In this document: piece after piece, positions 16,586-26,076 of the stretch
How positions within the stretch are numbered: position 1 is the first letter of the stretch
Layout of the letters: each line of letters begins with the position of its first letter
Origin: Roseovarius sp. MMSF_3281
Lineage (GTDB): Bacteria > Pseudomonadota > Alphaproteobacteria > Rhodobacterales > Rhodobacteraceae
DNA length: 64,000 bases
Reading direction: 5' to 3'
Assembly: GCF_030733685.1 (NCBI RefSeq)
Contig: NZ_JASHIM010000019.1
Span: forward strand, 1-64,000
Notes under the pieces: model-generated
Database searches by the model: none
The model's input: the letters and a program-made list of their open reading frames with translations, nothing else
What the model was told of the DNA's origin: nothing
Made by a program: the position numbers and the translations under genes

Positions 16586-17563
16586 ATGATACCAGGAGTT
16601 TCCTCCCGCCGCCGCTTCTCTGATCTGAGCGAACAAGAGATACTTGCCCTCGCCATTTCATCCGAGGAAGACGACGCACGCATTTACAGAAACTATGCCG
16701 AACGCCTGCGCGCGGACTATCCGGACACCGCCAAGGTCTTCGACGGCATGGCCGAGGAAGAAGACAGGCATCGACAATCCCTTATTGACCTGCACCAGAC
16801 GCGGTTCGGTGACGTGATCCCCTTGATCCGTCGCGAGCATGTGGCAGGCTTCTATGCCCGGCGCCCTGTCTGGCTGGTGGAAAACCTCGGGATCGAGCGT
16901 ATCCGCTCCGAGGCGGAGATGATGGAGCGCGACGCCGAGGCCTTTTACCTCAAGGCGGCACAGCGCACGGGCGATGCGGAAACCCGCAAGCTTCTGGGTA
17001 ACCTTGCCGCTGCGGAAGCGGGCCACCAAGACCGCGCCGGCGAACTTGAACAAGAGCACCTTGATGAAGACACCCGCGATACCGACGCCGAAGTTTCAAA
17101 GCGTCAGTTCGTCTTGACATGGGTTCAACCGGGTCTTGCAGGGTTGATGGATGGATCGGTTTCCACCCTCGCCCCGATTTTCGCCACGGCCTTTGCCACC
17201 CAGGACACCTGGACAACCTTTCTTGTTGGCCTTGCGGCCTCGGTCGGGGCCGGTATTTCCATGGGCTTCACCGAAGCGGCCAGCGACGATGGTGAACTTT
17301 CCGGTCGCGGCAGCCCAATCAAGCGTGGCTTTGCCTCGGGGATCATGACCACGGTCGGCGGGCTTGGGCACGCCTTACCCTACCTGATCCCGGATTTCTG
17401 GACAGCAACGGTTATCGCCATTTGCGTTGTTTTCGTCGAGCTTTGGGCGATTGCATGGATTCAGAACAGGTACATGGAAACCCCCTTCTTCCGCGCCGCC
17501 TTTCAGGTCGTTCTGGGCGGTGCGCTTGTCTTTGCGGCGGGGGTTTTGATCGGCAGCGGATAG
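16586..17563 (+). CDS. mbfA: Membrane-bound ferritin A: rubrerythrin-VIT1 fusion iron exporter
   Basis: 325 residues in two parts. Residues about 15-150 are a ferritin-like four-helix domain with di-iron ligands in ISSEEDDARIY, MAEEEDRHRQ, EAEMMERDAEAFY and AAEAGHQDR. Residues about 165-325 are a VIT1/CCC1 domain with five membrane spans (QPGLAGLMDGSVSTLAPIF ... GISMGFTEAASD). The family exports Fe2+ under excess iron or acid/peroxide stress. The start at 16586 follows AAGGAGA, and the Irr box overlaps that site. Confidence 0.93.
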   Translation: MIPGVSSRRRFSDLSEQEILALAISSEEDDARIYRNYAERLRADYPDTAKVFDGMAEEEDRHRQSLIDLHQTRFGDVIPLIRREHVAGFYARRPVWLVENLGIERIRSEAEMMERDAEAFYLKAAQRTGDAETRKLLGNLAAAEAGHQDRAGELEQEHLDEDTRDTDAEVSKRQFVLTWVQPGLAGLMDGSVSTLAPIFATAFATQDTWTTFLVGLAASVGAGISMGFTEAASDDGELSGRGSPIKRGFASGIMTTVGGLGHALPYLIPDFWTATVIAICVVFVELWAIAWIQNRYMETPFFRAAFQVVLGGALVFAAGVLIGSG

Positions 17564-17608
17564 CATCCAGCGATTGACCAAAGCCTGCCAGATGCTAACA
17601 AGCGCTAG

Positions 17609-18541
17609 ATGCTGGATATTTTTTTACAGACACTGCCGTTCTTCCTGATTATCGGGTTGGGCTATGGCGCCGGGCGCACGGGTTTCTTCAGCGAAGAGGC
17701 AACCGCATGGCTGACCAAGTTCGTTTTCTACTTTGCCTTGTCGGCCATGCTGTTCCGCTTTTCCGCCAACCTCTCCATGAGCGAGGTTCTCGAGTGGCGG
17801 TTTGTCATGGCCTACCTTTGGGGCACAGCCTTTGTTTACGGGCTGGCGACCTTCGTCGCCCTCCTGCGCCGTGTCAGCATCGAAGAGGCCGCGATCGAGG
17901 CGCAATGCGCCGTGATCGGCAATGTGGGCTTTCTTGGCGTCCCAATGCTGGTTCTCTTGATGGGCGAGGCCGCGATTGGGCCGGTGATGATGGTCCTCGC
18001 CGTGGATTTGATCATTTTCGGCTCGCTCGTTGTGATCCTTATTACCGGGTCACGAGATGGACGGATGAGTATCGGCATCCTGCGCAGCGTGGGGTTGGGC
18101 CTGATCAGGAACCCGATGATCGTATCCATTGTCCTTGGCCTTACATGGTCGGCATTGAACCTGCCGCTTCCGAAGCCGGTGAACCAGTTCGTGAGCATCC
18201 TTGGAGGCGCGGCGACACCCGGCGCACTTTTTGCCATCGGTGCCTCGCTTGCCTCGAAATCGGCCGAACGGCCCTTTGTGGCCGGTTGGCTGTCATTCTG
18301 CAAACTGGTGCTACACCCGGCCTTTGTCGCATTCTCGGCCCTGATCCTCTTTCCCGTCGCGCCCTATTCGGCGGCGGTGATGATCGCGGCGGCGGCCCTG
18401 CCGGTGGCAGGCAATGTATTCATGCTGGCCAGTCACTATGGGGTGGCGCCACAACGGGTATCCGCCTCGATCCTGATCTCCACCTCCCTCGCAATCATTT
18501 CTGTTTCGCTGATTATCGGCTGGGTGTCGGGACTTTATTGA
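17609..18541 (+). CDS. AEC (auxin efflux carrier) family transporter
   Basis: A 310-residue membrane protein with about ten hydrophobic spans in two halves joined by a polar linker near residue 150. The opening LPFFLIIGLGYGAGRTGFFSEE and the GNVGFLGVPMLVLLMG segment near 107 are characteristic AEC/Mem_trans motifs, with P-containing broken helices in both halves. Members export or import organic acids such as malonate or malate; the substrate here is unknown. No clear operon partner. Confidence 0.9.
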   Translation: MLDIFLQTLPFFLIIGLGYGAGRTGFFSEEATAWLTKFVFYFALSAMLFRFSANLSMSEVLEWRFVMAYLWGTAFVYGLATFVALLRRVSIEEAAIEAQCAVIGNVGFLGVPMLVLLMGEAAIGPVMMVLAVDLIIFGSLVVILITGSRDGRMSIGILRSVGLGLIRNPMIVSIVLGLTWSALNLPLPKPVNQFVSILGGAATPGALFAIGASLASKSAERPFVAGWLSFCKLVLHPAFVAFSALILFPVAPYSAAVMIAAAALPVAGNVFMLASHYGVAPQRVSASILISTSLAIISVSLIIGWVSGLY

Positions 18542-18623
18542 CGATTGCCGTCTATGGGGTTGCCTTGTGGTCCGCGCCGTGGTGACTGTCGGGCCAAACA
18601 TTCATCGCGAAAGGGATTGCACC

Positions 18624-19457
18624 ATGGAAACCGTATCGGAAAACGCCTGTTTCGGAGGGGTTCAGGGGGTCTACACCCATAAATCCGAGGCTTGCTCCTG
18701 CGACATGACCTTCGGGCTTTTCCTGCCCGCCGAGGCAAAGGACGGGCCGGTGCCAGTGCTGTGGTATCTGTCAGGCCTGACCTGCACGCACGAGAACGCA
18801 ATGACCAAGGCGGGTGCCCAGGGTTGGGCTGCCGAACAGGGGATCGCCCTGTGCTTTCCCGATACGTCACCACGCGGCGAAGGCGTGGCCAATGATGAAG
18901 CCTTTGACCTTGGTCAAGGGGCCGGGTTTTACGTCAATGCCACCCAGGACCCTTGGAAGCCGAACTTTCGGATGTGGGACTATATCGCCGATGAACTGCC
19001 CCGCGTCCTGACCGCGAATTTCGCGATTGACGAAACCCGCCAGGCGATCACCGGCCATTCCATGGGCGGGCATGGTGCACTGACCTTGGCGATGTCCCTG
19101 CCCGGGCGTTTCACCAGTGTTTCGGCTTTCTCGCCGATCTCGAACCCCACCCAAAGCGATTGGGGCCGCAAACAATTCGCCGCCTATCTTGGCGACAACG
19201 AAAGCCAATGGGCGGCACATGACGCCAGCATCCTGATGCGCGAACGTGGCTTTGACGGCCCGGTTCTGGTGGATACCGGCACGCAGGATCAATTCATTGA
19301 CCTGCTGCGCCCCGAGGCCTTTGCCGCCGCCTGCGCCGAGAAACGGCAGCAGGCCACACTGCGGATGCAACCGGGCTATGACCACAGCTATTTCTTTGTT
19401 TCAAGCTTCATGGAAGATCACATCAGCTTCCACGCCGAAGCGCTTTATGCGGGGTAA
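18624..19457 (+). CDS. fghA: S-formylglutathione hydrolase
   Basis: A 277-residue cytosolic esterase-D-family enzyme hydrolysing S-formylglutathione to formate and glutathione in formaldehyde detoxification. Visible are YLSGLTCTHENAMTKAG (oxyanion region, near residue 50), the nucleophile elbow GHSMGGHGAL near 148, and catalytic His in GYDHSYFF near 256. The start at 18624 follows AAAGGGA. The partner glutathione-dependent formaldehyde dehydrogenase is not in this window. It is followed after 3 bases by the transhydrogenase gene. Confidence 0.93.
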   Translation: METVSENACFGGVQGVYTHKSEACSCDMTFGLFLPAEAKDGPVPVLWYLSGLTCTHENAMTKAGAQGWAAEQGIALCFPDTSPRGEGVANDEAFDLGQGAGFYVNATQDPWKPNFRMWDYIADELPRVLTANFAIDETRQAITGHSMGGHGALTLAMSLPGRFTSVSAFSPISNPTQSDWGRKQFAAYLGDNESQWAAHDASILMRERGFDGPVLVDTGTQDQFIDLLRPEAFAAACAEKRQQATLRMQPGYDHSYFFVSSFMEDHISFHAEALYAG

Positions 19458-19460
19458 CCG

Positions 19461-20900
19461 ATGTCGCATTATGACCTGATCATCATCGGCTCCGGCCCAT
19501 CGGGCCGGTCGGCGGCGATCCAAGCGGGCAAGCTCAAGCGCCGCGTGCTGGTGATTGATCGCAAGGACCGCTTGGGCGGGGTTTCGGTGCATACCGGCAC
19601 GATCCCGTCAAAAACCTTGCGCGAAACCGTCCTGAACCTTTCGGGCTGGCGCGAACGGAGTTTTTACGGACGTTCCTATCGCGTGAAGGATGATATCGAC
19701 GCCGGCGACCTGAAATCGCGTTTGCACATGACCTTGGATTACGAGGTGGATGTGCTGGAACATCAGTTCAACCGCAATCATGTTGACACCCTCAATGGCT
19801 TGGCCCGGTTCGTCAGCCCAACCGAAATCGAAGTCGCCACCGAAGCGGGCGAGGTGACCAAGGTCTCGGGCGACAAGTTCCTGATTGCCACCGGCACGAA
19901 AACCTATCGGCCCGATAATATCCCTTTCAACGGCACAACCATCGTGGATAGCGATGAGTTTCTGGAACTTGCGCAAATCCCGCGCAGCCTGATCGTGGTG
20001 GGTGCCGGCGTGATCGGGGTGGAATATGCCACGATGTTCTCGGCGCTTGATGTGCGGGTGACGTTGATCGAACCGCGTGACAGTTTCCTGGATTTCATCG
20101 ACCGTCGGCTGATCGAGGAATTCACCCATCAAATCCGCGAAAACGGCGTGGACCTGCGGCTTGGCTCTGCCATCGAAAAGGTCGAGGATGGCGCCACCCA
20201 TGTGGAGGTGTCCCTGGCCAACGGGCGCCATGTGCGTTCCGAGATGTTGCTTTTCGCCGCCGGGCGCATGGGGGCCACCGACAAGCTGAACGTGGATGCC
20301 GCGGGCCTTGAAACCGACCACCGCGGGCGGCTTGAGGTGGACCGCAAGACTTATCAAACCAATGTGCCGCATATCTATGCTACGGGCGATGTGATCGGCC
20401 ACCCCTCGCTTGCCTCCACCTCGCTTCAGCAAGGGCGCGTTGCGGCCTGTCACGCGCTTGATACGCCCACCTTGTCCGAAAGCCCCTGGTTCCCCTATGG
20501 CATCTATTCGGTGCCCGAAATTTCCACCTGTGGGATGTCCGAGGAAGAAATGCAGGAACGCGGCATCCCTTATGAAGTGGGCATCGCACGTTTCCGCGAA
20601 ACCAGCCGCGGGCATATCATGGGCCTGGAACACGGTATGTTGAAAATGCTTTTCTCGCTCAAGACGCGGCGGGTTCTGGGTGTTCAGATCGTCGGCGAAG
20701 GCGCGACGGAATTGATCCATATCGCGCAGGCGGTTTTGAACCTGAAAGGCACGGTGGATTACTTCGTTCAGAATACCTTCAACTATCCCACGCTGGCCGA
20801 GGCCTACAAGATCGCGGGCCTGGATGCCTTCAACCGCATGCCGATCCCCGAAGAATACAAGGTCAAGCGTGAGGATAAGCCGAAGAAGGCCAAGAAGTGA
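19461..20900 (+). CDS. sthA: Soluble (Si-specific) NAD(P)+ transhydrogenase
   Basis: A 479-residue flavoprotein of the dihydrolipoamide dehydrogenase fold. An N-terminal FAD motif ([17 protein letters not shown]), an NAD motif near 180 ([15 protein letters not shown]), a second FAD motif ([11 protein letters not shown]) and a C-terminal dimer domain are present. The redox disulfide of the superfamily is absent: the segment is [17 protein letters not shown], with no cysteine, as expected of transhydrogenases. It moves reducing equivalents between NADH and NADPH. It sits 3 bases after fghA and overlaps the next gene by GTGA. Confidence 0.9.
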   Translation: MSHYDLIIIGSGPSGRSAAIQAGKLKRRVLVIDRKDRLGGVSVHTGTIPSKTLRETVLNLSGWRERSFYGRSYRVKDDIDAGDLKSRLHMTLDYEVDVLEHQFNRNHVDTLNGLARFVSPTEIEVATEAGEVTKVSGDKFLIATGTKTYRPDNIPFNGTTIVDSDEFLELAQIPRSLIVVGAGVIGVEYATMFSALDVRVTLIEPRDSFLDFIDRRLIEEFTHQIRENGVDLRLGSAIEKVEDGATHVEVSLANGRHVRSEMLLFAAGRMGATDKLNVDAAGLETDHRGRLEVDRKTYQTNVPHIYATGDVIGHPSLASTSLQQGRVAACHALDTPTLSESPWFPYGIYSVPEISTCGMSEEEMQERGIPYEVGIARFRETSRGHIMGLEHGMLKMLFSLKTRRVLGVQIVGEGATELIHIAQAVLNLKGTVDYFVQNTFNYPTLAEAYKIAGLDAFNRMPIPEEYKVKREDKPKKAKK

Positions 20901-21346
20901 GCGCGATCTACGTCGATGCCGATGCCTGCCCGGTAAAAGCCGAGGTGGAAAAGGTCGGTACGCGCCATGGCCTGCGCATGTTCATCGTGTCGAACGGTGG
21001 TTTGCGCCCCTCGCAGAACCCACTGATTGAAACGGTTATCGTGCCGGAAGGAGCCGATGTGGCCGACCAATGGATCGCCGACCGCGCCGGGCCGGGGGAT
21101 GTGGTGATTACCGGGGATATACCGCTTGCCGCGAAATGCGTGGAGGCGGGCGCACAGGTGATCAAGCACAACGGTGAGATGCTGACCGAACGAAACATCG
21201 GGCAAGTGCTGGCCACCCGTGACCTGATGGCTGACCTGCGCGCCGCCGACCCGTTTCGGCAAGGCGGCGGCAAGGGGTTTACAAAGGCGGATCGCTCCCG
21301 TTTTCTGGATGGGCTGGAGAGGGCCGTACGCGCCGCCTCTGGCTAA
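20897..21346 (+). CDS. YaiI/YqxD-family (DUF188) protein
   Basis: 149 residues with the family signatures [15 protein letters not shown] at the N-terminus, [21 protein letters not shown] near 70, and RLDRA-like [11 protein letters not shown] at the end. The fold is NYN/PIN-related, and DADACP acidic residues suggest a nuclease, but activity is unproven in the family. It starts with GTG inside the sthA stop (GTGA), so it is translationally coupled. Confidence 0.88.
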   Translation: MSAIYVDADACPVKAEVEKVGTRHGLRMFIVSNGGLRPSQNPLIETVIVPEGADVADQWIADRAGPGDVVITGDIPLAAKCVEAGAQVIKHNGEMLTERNIGQVLATRDLMADLRAADPFRQGGGKGFTKADRSRFLDGLERAVRAASG

Positions 21347-21361
21347 ACCCAGAGGCCTGCC

Positions 21362-22327
21362 ATGACCCCCGCAACCGTCCAGCAATCAAACCTGACCGGT
21401 GCGCTTTTCGCGCTTATGGCAGTCATGTGTTTTTCGCTCAACGATGTGGGCATCAAGTTCCTGTCGGATACATATGCCCTGCATCAGGTGATTTTCATTC
21501 GCTCGTCCATTGGCGCGCTCGTGCTTCTTACGGTGATCATGCCGCTAAGCGGCGGTTTCAAGGTCATGCGCACCCGGCGCCTGAAGATGCATTTGCTACG
21601 CGGCGTCTGTGTCGTCTTTGCGAATATGTGCCTCTTTCTGGGGCTTGCCGCGATGCCGATTGCGGATGCGGTTGCGGTGTTCTTCATCTCGCCCTTGGTC
21701 ATTACCGTGTTCTCGGTGGTGTTTCTGGGCGAAGCCGTGGGCGCGCGCCGGTGGGTGGCAATCGCCGTCGGGTTCATCGGTGTCCTCGTGATCGTGAAAC
21801 CGGGCACCTCGGCGTTTCAGGTCGCCTCGCTTCTGCCGATGCTGGCGGCCATGCTTTACGCGGTGATCCACATCGTCGCGCGTAAAATCGGCGGCACGGA
21901 AAGCGCGGCCACGATGGCCTTTTACATCCAGGTGACCTTTATCATCGCCAGTGCGGGATTTGGCCTGACACTCGGGCATGGGGCCTTTGCCACCGAAACG
22001 CATCCCTCGCTGTCATTCCTGCTGCGGGCGTGGGGGCCAGTCATGGCCGAAGACTGGCTCATTCTCTTCATGCTGGGCCTCAGCGGCGTCATGGGAGGCT
22101 TTTTCATATCTCAGGCCTATCGCCTGTCCGAGGCAGCCTTTGCCGCACCGTTTGAATATGTGGCCATGCCCATGGCCATCATGTGGGGTGTCACCGTCTT
22201 CGGCACATGGCCTGCGCCCACGGCATGGATCGGTATTGCCTTGATCATCGGATCGGGGCTCTACCTGCTTTGGCGCGAGTCGGTGAAGGACGAAACATTG
22301 GCGGGCAAGGCCCCGCGACGGAGGTAG
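21362..22327 (+). CDS. EamA-family (DMT superfamily) transporter
   Basis: 321 residues with ten hydrophobic spans in two EamA repeats (about 15-150 and 165-300). Signature stretches are FSLNDVGIKFL, LRGVCVVFANMCLFLGLAAMPIADAV and FLGEAVGARRWVAIAVGFIGVLVIVKPG. Such proteins export metabolites or amino acids; the substrate is not determinable. It heads a four-gene string with a HAD phosphatase, a cyclodeaminase-like enzyme and a hydrolase. Confidence 0.9.
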   Translation: MTPATVQQSNLTGALFALMAVMCFSLNDVGIKFLSDTYALHQVIFIRSSIGALVLLTVIMPLSGGFKVMRTRRLKMHLLRGVCVVFANMCLFLGLAAMPIADAVAVFFISPLVITVFSVVFLGEAVGARRWVAIAVGFIGVLVIVKPGTSAFQVASLLPMLAAMLYAVIHIVARKIGGTESAATMAFYIQVTFIIASAGFGLTLGHGAFATETHPSLSFLLRAWGPVMAEDWLILFMLGLSGVMGGFFISQAYRLSEAAFAAPFEYVAMPMAIMWGVTVFGTWPAPTAWIGIALIIGSGLYLLWRESVKDETLAGKAPRRR

Positions 22328-22329
22328 TG

Positions 22330-22950
22330 ATGCCCATCAACGCGGTGATCTTCGATATCGGCAATGTCCTGATCGAATGGCAGCCAGAGCGCTATTTCAC
22401 CCATCACATGGGCGCGGATCATACCCGCGCGATGTTTGCAGAGGTGGATATCCACGGCATGATGAACCGGATCGACGCGGGCCATCCTTTTGAGCAGGTG
22501 GTTGAGGAAACCGCCAACGCCCATGACCATTGGTACGATGCGATCATAATGATCCGCGACAACTGGGCCGATGTGGCGAGCCCCGCCATTCCGCTAAGTG
22601 TGCATTTGCTTCGGCAATTGCGGGCCAAGGGCATCCCTGTCTTTGCCCTGTCGAATTTCGGGGCCGAGAACTTCCCCGTCAGCGTGGCGAAATATCCGTT
22701 CCTGGACGAGTTTGACCGGCACTACATTTCCGGGCGAATGGGCATGATCAAACCCGATGCCGCGATCTATGCCGCGCTTGAGGACGACTGCGGCCTTGCC
22801 CCTGAAACGCTTTTGTTTACCGACGACCGGCACGACAATATCGTGGCTGCGCGGGCGCGCGGCTGGCAAACCCATCTGTTTGACGGCCCCGAAGGATGGG
22901 CGCATTGTCTGGTCAAACAGGGATTGCTGACAAAGGACGAAGCGCAATGA
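22330..22950 (+). CDS. HAD-superfamily hydrolase
   Basis: 206 residues. HAD motif I FDIGNVLIEW at residue 9 has Gly in place of the usual second Asp (DxG rather than DxD), as in the YihX/epoxide-hydrolase-like group. Motif II is ALSNFG near 103, motif III lysine in MGMIKPDAAIY, and motif IV LFTDDRHDNIVAARARGW. It is probably a sugar-phosphate or small phosphatase, or possibly a dehalogenase-like enzyme. It begins 2 bases after the DMT gene and overlaps the next by ATGA. Confidence 0.87.
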   Translation: MPINAVIFDIGNVLIEWQPERYFTHHMGADHTRAMFAEVDIHGMMNRIDAGHPFEQVVEETANAHDHWYDAIIMIRDNWADVASPAIPLSVHLLRQLRAKGIPVFALSNFGAENFPVSVAKYPFLDEFDRHYISGRMGMIKPDAAIYAALEDDCGLAPETLLFTDDRHDNIVAARARGWQTHLFDGPEGWAHCLVKQGLLTKDEAQ

Positions 22951-23864
22951 ACATCACGATCATTCCATTCGACGAAGGCCAGAAGCATCTTGATTGGATC
23001 GGCCTTTGTGACGCCTTTGAGGCCGGTCATAAGCTGCCGAAGGCCGAGATCGGCGATACCTTCCTTTATCGTGATCCCGACACGTTGCTGTCACGTGCTG
23101 CTTGGATTGACGGGATGGGGATGGCCGTGAAAACCGCCACGATCTTCCCGGAAAACCCCGGCAAGGGCGATCCGATGATCAACGGCGCGGTGAACCTTTA
23201 TTCCGACAAGGACGGCACCCTTGCCGCGCTTTTGGATTTTCACCTTGTGACCAAGTGGAAGACCGCCGGCGATAGCCTGTTTGCCGCGCGCAAACTGGCC
23301 CGCCCGGACAGTGAGAATATCCTGATCGTGGGGGCCGGCACGGTTGGGCGTTCGCTGTTCGAGGCCTATCAGGCGGCCTTCCCCAAGGCGCGTTTCCGGG
23401 TCTGGAACCGCACCCGCGCCAATGCCGAAGCCATGTGCGAAGATTGCCCGGGCCTGCGGGTGGCGGATGATTTGGAACGCGCTGTGCGCGATGCCGACAT
23501 CGTCACCTCCGCCACCATGTCGACCGAACCGGTGTTGAAGGGCGAATGGTTCCAGCCCGGACAGCATATCGACGTGATCGGGGCCTATCGCCCGGATATG
23601 CGCGAGGTGGATGACGAGGGCATGAAGAGAGCACGAATTTTCGTGGACAGCTACGACACCACCGTGGGCCATATCGGCGAAATCAAGATCCCGCTGGAGG
23701 CAGGCACGATCACCCGCGAAGACCTGATTGCCGACCATTACGAACCCGAGGGTTTCACCCGGCAAAGCGATGACGACATCACCCTGTTCAAGAATGGCGG
23801 CGGTGCGCATCTGGACCTCATGACCAGCCGCTATATCCTTGATGCGTGGCAGAAGGCACAATGA
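22947..23864 (+). CDS. Ornithine cyclodeaminase / mu-crystallin family protein
   Basis: 305 residues. A Rossmann motif VGAGTVGRSLFEAYQAAFP lies near residue 130, with SATMSTEPVLKGEW and GAYRPDMREVD as in the OCD/mu-crystallin family. Members are NAD(P)-dependent cyclodeaminases, ketimine reductases or amino-acid dehydrogenases, so the exact activity is open. ATGA overlap upstream and downstream places it in the DMT/HAD/OCD/hydrolase operon. Confidence 0.88.
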   Translation: MNITIIPFDEGQKHLDWIGLCDAFEAGHKLPKAEIGDTFLYRDPDTLLSRAAWIDGMGMAVKTATIFPENPGKGDPMINGAVNLYSDKDGTLAALLDFHLVTKWKTAGDSLFAARKLARPDSENILIVGAGTVGRSLFEAYQAAFPKARFRVWNRTRANAEAMCEDCPGLRVADDLERAVRDADIVTSATMSTEPVLKGEWFQPGQHIDVIGAYRPDMREVDDEGMKRARIFVDSYDTTVGHIGEIKIPLEAGTITREDLIADHYEPEGFTRQSDDDITLFKNGGGAHLDLMTSRYILDAWQKAQ

Positions 23865-24790
23865 TCGAGTGGTTTCTTGCCGGGTTGGCGGCGATCGTTC
23901 TGGCCCCCACCGTGACCGAGTTGGCGCGCCCACGCATGGGGCCAAAGGCCCGGCAATCGGCGCCCGGTGAGTTTGCCAATCTGTCGCGCGGTGCGACGCA
24001 CTATCAATGGTTCGGTCCCGAAGGCGGGCCATTGGTGGTATGCGTGCATGGCCTGACGACGCCTTCCTTTGTCTGGGAAGGAATCGCGCCCCGGCTGGCC
24101 AAGGCGGGTTACAGGGTGCTGACCTATGACCTTTATGGGCGAGGGTTTTCCGACCGGCCACGCAGCGCGCAGGAGGCAGAGTTTTTCACCGCGCAGCTTG
24201 AGGAACTGCTGGAACATCTTGGCGTTACCGATCGGTTCAGCCTTGTCTGCTATTCCATGGGCGGCTCAATCGGGGCCTGCTATGCGGCGCAACACCCCGA
24301 ACGAGTGAAGAATCTGATCCTGCTGGCCCCGGCGGGGATGGGGCATGATCTTGGCCCGGTGGCGCGCTTGGTGGTGAACTATGGCGGCTTTGGTCGGTGG
24401 CTTTTCATGGCAATGTACGGCCGGTCCTTCCGGCAGGGAACCGAGACCGAGCGCGATTTGCCATCTAGCGTGCCGGATATCGTGAACCGGCAACAAAATG
24501 AACTTCGGTATCGCGGATTTCGGGGGGCGGTCCTTGCCTCTATGCGCGGCATACTGGACCGTGATTCAGAAGACGAGCATCGCGCAATTGCCGAAAGCGA
24601 CCTGCCCGTTCTGGCGATCTGGGGACGTGAGGACGAGGTGATCCCGATTTCGGGAATGGGCAAGCTGGCCGAGTGGAACCGCAAGGCCGAGCATGAAGTG
24701 ATTGAAGGGGCGGGCCATGCGCTTGCCTATTCACACAGCGACGAGGTGGTTGGCCTGTTGCTATCTGCACTTGAAACCAGCCAAAAGTGA
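23861..24790 (+). CDS. Alpha/beta-fold hydrolase
   Basis: 309 residues with a short N-terminal hydrophobic helix (MIEWFLAGLAAIVLAPTV). The hydrolase fold follows: VCVHGLTTPSFVWEG oxyanion strand, nucleophile elbow CYSMGGSIGA near residue 132, acid in IWGREDEVIP, and histidine in EGAGHALAYS near 288. The start at 23861 overlaps the cyclodeaminase stop. The acyl or ester substrate is unknown. A strong hairpin follows. Confidence 0.88.
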   Translation: MIEWFLAGLAAIVLAPTVTELARPRMGPKARQSAPGEFANLSRGATHYQWFGPEGGPLVVCVHGLTTPSFVWEGIAPRLAKAGYRVLTYDLYGRGFSDRPRSAQEAEFFTAQLEELLEHLGVTDRFSLVCYSMGGSIGACYAAQHPERVKNLILLAPAGMGHDLGPVARLVVNYGGFGRWLFMAMYGRSFRQGTETERDLPSSVPDIVNRQQNELRYRGFRGAVLASMRGILDRDSEDEHRAIAESDLPVLAIWGREDEVIPISGMGKLAEWNRKAEHEVIEGAGHALAYSHSDEVVGLLLSALETSQK

Positions 24791-24815
24791 CCGGGCCCCG
24801 CTTTGGGGCCCGGTC
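24789..24815. terminator. Bidirectional hairpin between hydrolase gene and ald
   Basis: GACCGGGCCCC and GGGGCCCGGTC are perfect 11-bp arms with a GCTTT loop, placed between two converging genes. It can terminate both, although T runs are short. Confidence 0.65.
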
Positions 24816-24822
24816 AATCACC

Positions 24823-25941
24823 TTATGTTTTGACCAGCATCTGCGGCGAGATCACGTCAATCCCAAGGGCCTTGCCAACGGCGTAGTAGGTCAGTTGCCC
24901 GGCGTGAACGTTCAACCCGTTCAACAGGTGCGGATCGTCGGCACAGGCCTGTTTCCACCCCTTGTCCGCCAAGGCCAGCATGAAGGGCATGGTGGCATTG
25001 CCAAGCGCAATGGTCGAAGTGCGCGCAACGGCCCCCGGCATGTTGGCCACGCAGTAGTGCATGATGCCGTCCACCTCGTAGATCGGATCGGCGTGGGTGG
25101 TGGCCTTGGAGGTTTCGAAACACCCACCTTGGTCAATTGCCACATCCACCAGAACCGCACCCGGTTTCATGCTGGGGAACTGATCGCGGCGCACCAGCTT
25201 GGGCGCTTCGGCCCCGGGGATAAGCACCGCGCCGATGACCATGTCGGCCTCTTCCAGATGCTCAGCCAGCAAACCAGCCGAAGAATACCCAGTGTTGAAG
25301 GTATCGCCGAAGACATCATCCAGGTACCGCAAGCGCGGCAGAGAGCGGTCAAGCACGGTCACATCCGCGCCCATGCCCGCCGCGATACGCGCGGAGTGGG
25401 TGCCGACAACACCACCGCCAATCACCAGAACCTTGGCCGGGCCAACACCCGGCACACCGCCCATCAGGACACCGCGGCCACCGTTGGCCTTTTGCAGGGT
25501 ATAGGCCCCCACCTGCGGCGCCAGACGGCCTGCAACCTCGGACATCGGCGCCAGCAGGGGAAGGCCCCCCCGGTCGTCGGTCACGGTTTCATAGGCAATC
25601 GCGGTACAACCGGATTCAAGCAAATCATGGGTTTGGGCGGGATCAGGGGCAAGGTGCAGATAGGTAAAAAGAAGCTGTCCCTCGCGCAGCATCTTGCGCT
25701 CGACCGCCTGGGGTTCTTTGACCTTCACGATCATGTCCGCCGTGGCAAAGATTTCCTCGGCGGTGTCGATGATCTTGGCGCCCGCTGCCTCATAGGCGGC
25801 GTCGTCAAAACCGGCCCCCATGCCAGCCCCGGACTGAATGATCACTTCGTGACCGTGCGAAACTGCCTCTTGCGCGGCATTGGGCGTCATGCCGACGCGG
25901 AACTCTTGTGGCTTGATCTCGGTTGGGCATCCGATATGCAT
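24823..25941 (-). CDS. ald: Alanine dehydrogenase
   Basis: A 372-residue enzyme interconverting L-alanine with pyruvate plus ammonia using NAD. N-terminal [20 protein letters not shown] with the catalytic lysine/histidine blocks ([16 protein letters not shown]), then the NAD motif [20 protein letters not shown] near 172 and [13 protein letters not shown] near 270. AGGAGG 6 bases before the ATG fixes the start at 25941. It is divergent from an Lrp/AsnC gene, a typical AldR-ald arrangement. Confidence 0.96.
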   Translation of the reverse strand: MHIGCPTEIKPQEFRVGMTPNAAQEAVSHGHEVIIQSGAGMGAGFDDAAYEAAGAKIIDTAEEIFATADMIVKVKEPQAVERKMLREGQLLFTYLHLAPDPAQTHDLLESGCTAIAYETVTDDRGGLPLLAPMSEVAGRLAPQVGAYTLQKANGGRGVLMGGVPGVGPAKVLVIGGGVVGTHSARIAAGMGADVTVLDRSLPRLRYLDDVFGDTFNTGYSSAGLLAEHLEEADMVIGAVLIPGAEAPKLVRRDQFPSMKPGAVLVDVAIDQGGCFETSKATTHADPIYEVDGIMHYCVANMPGAVARTSTIALGNATMPFMLALADKGWKQACADDPHLLNGLNVHAGQLTYYAVGKALGIDVISPQMLVKT

Positions 25942-26076
25942 TGCGTATCCTCCTCGCATTCGATTGTCATAGAATGTCGCAGGAGGCGCGCAAATGGATT
26001 GAATTTTCCCTCGTATATTCCTGTTTTTTTGAATAGTCTTCGAAAAATTTCGGATACGACGAAAGGTCTTGCCTGA
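25942..26076. promoter_or_regulatory. ald/lrp divergent promoter region
   Basis: This 135-bp spacer is AT-rich against the surrounding sequence and has several TTTTT/AAAAA tracts and the local dyad TTCGAAAAATTTCGG. Such bendable tracts are typical of Lrp-family targets. No -35/-10 pair could be fixed with confidence. Confidence 0.5.
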
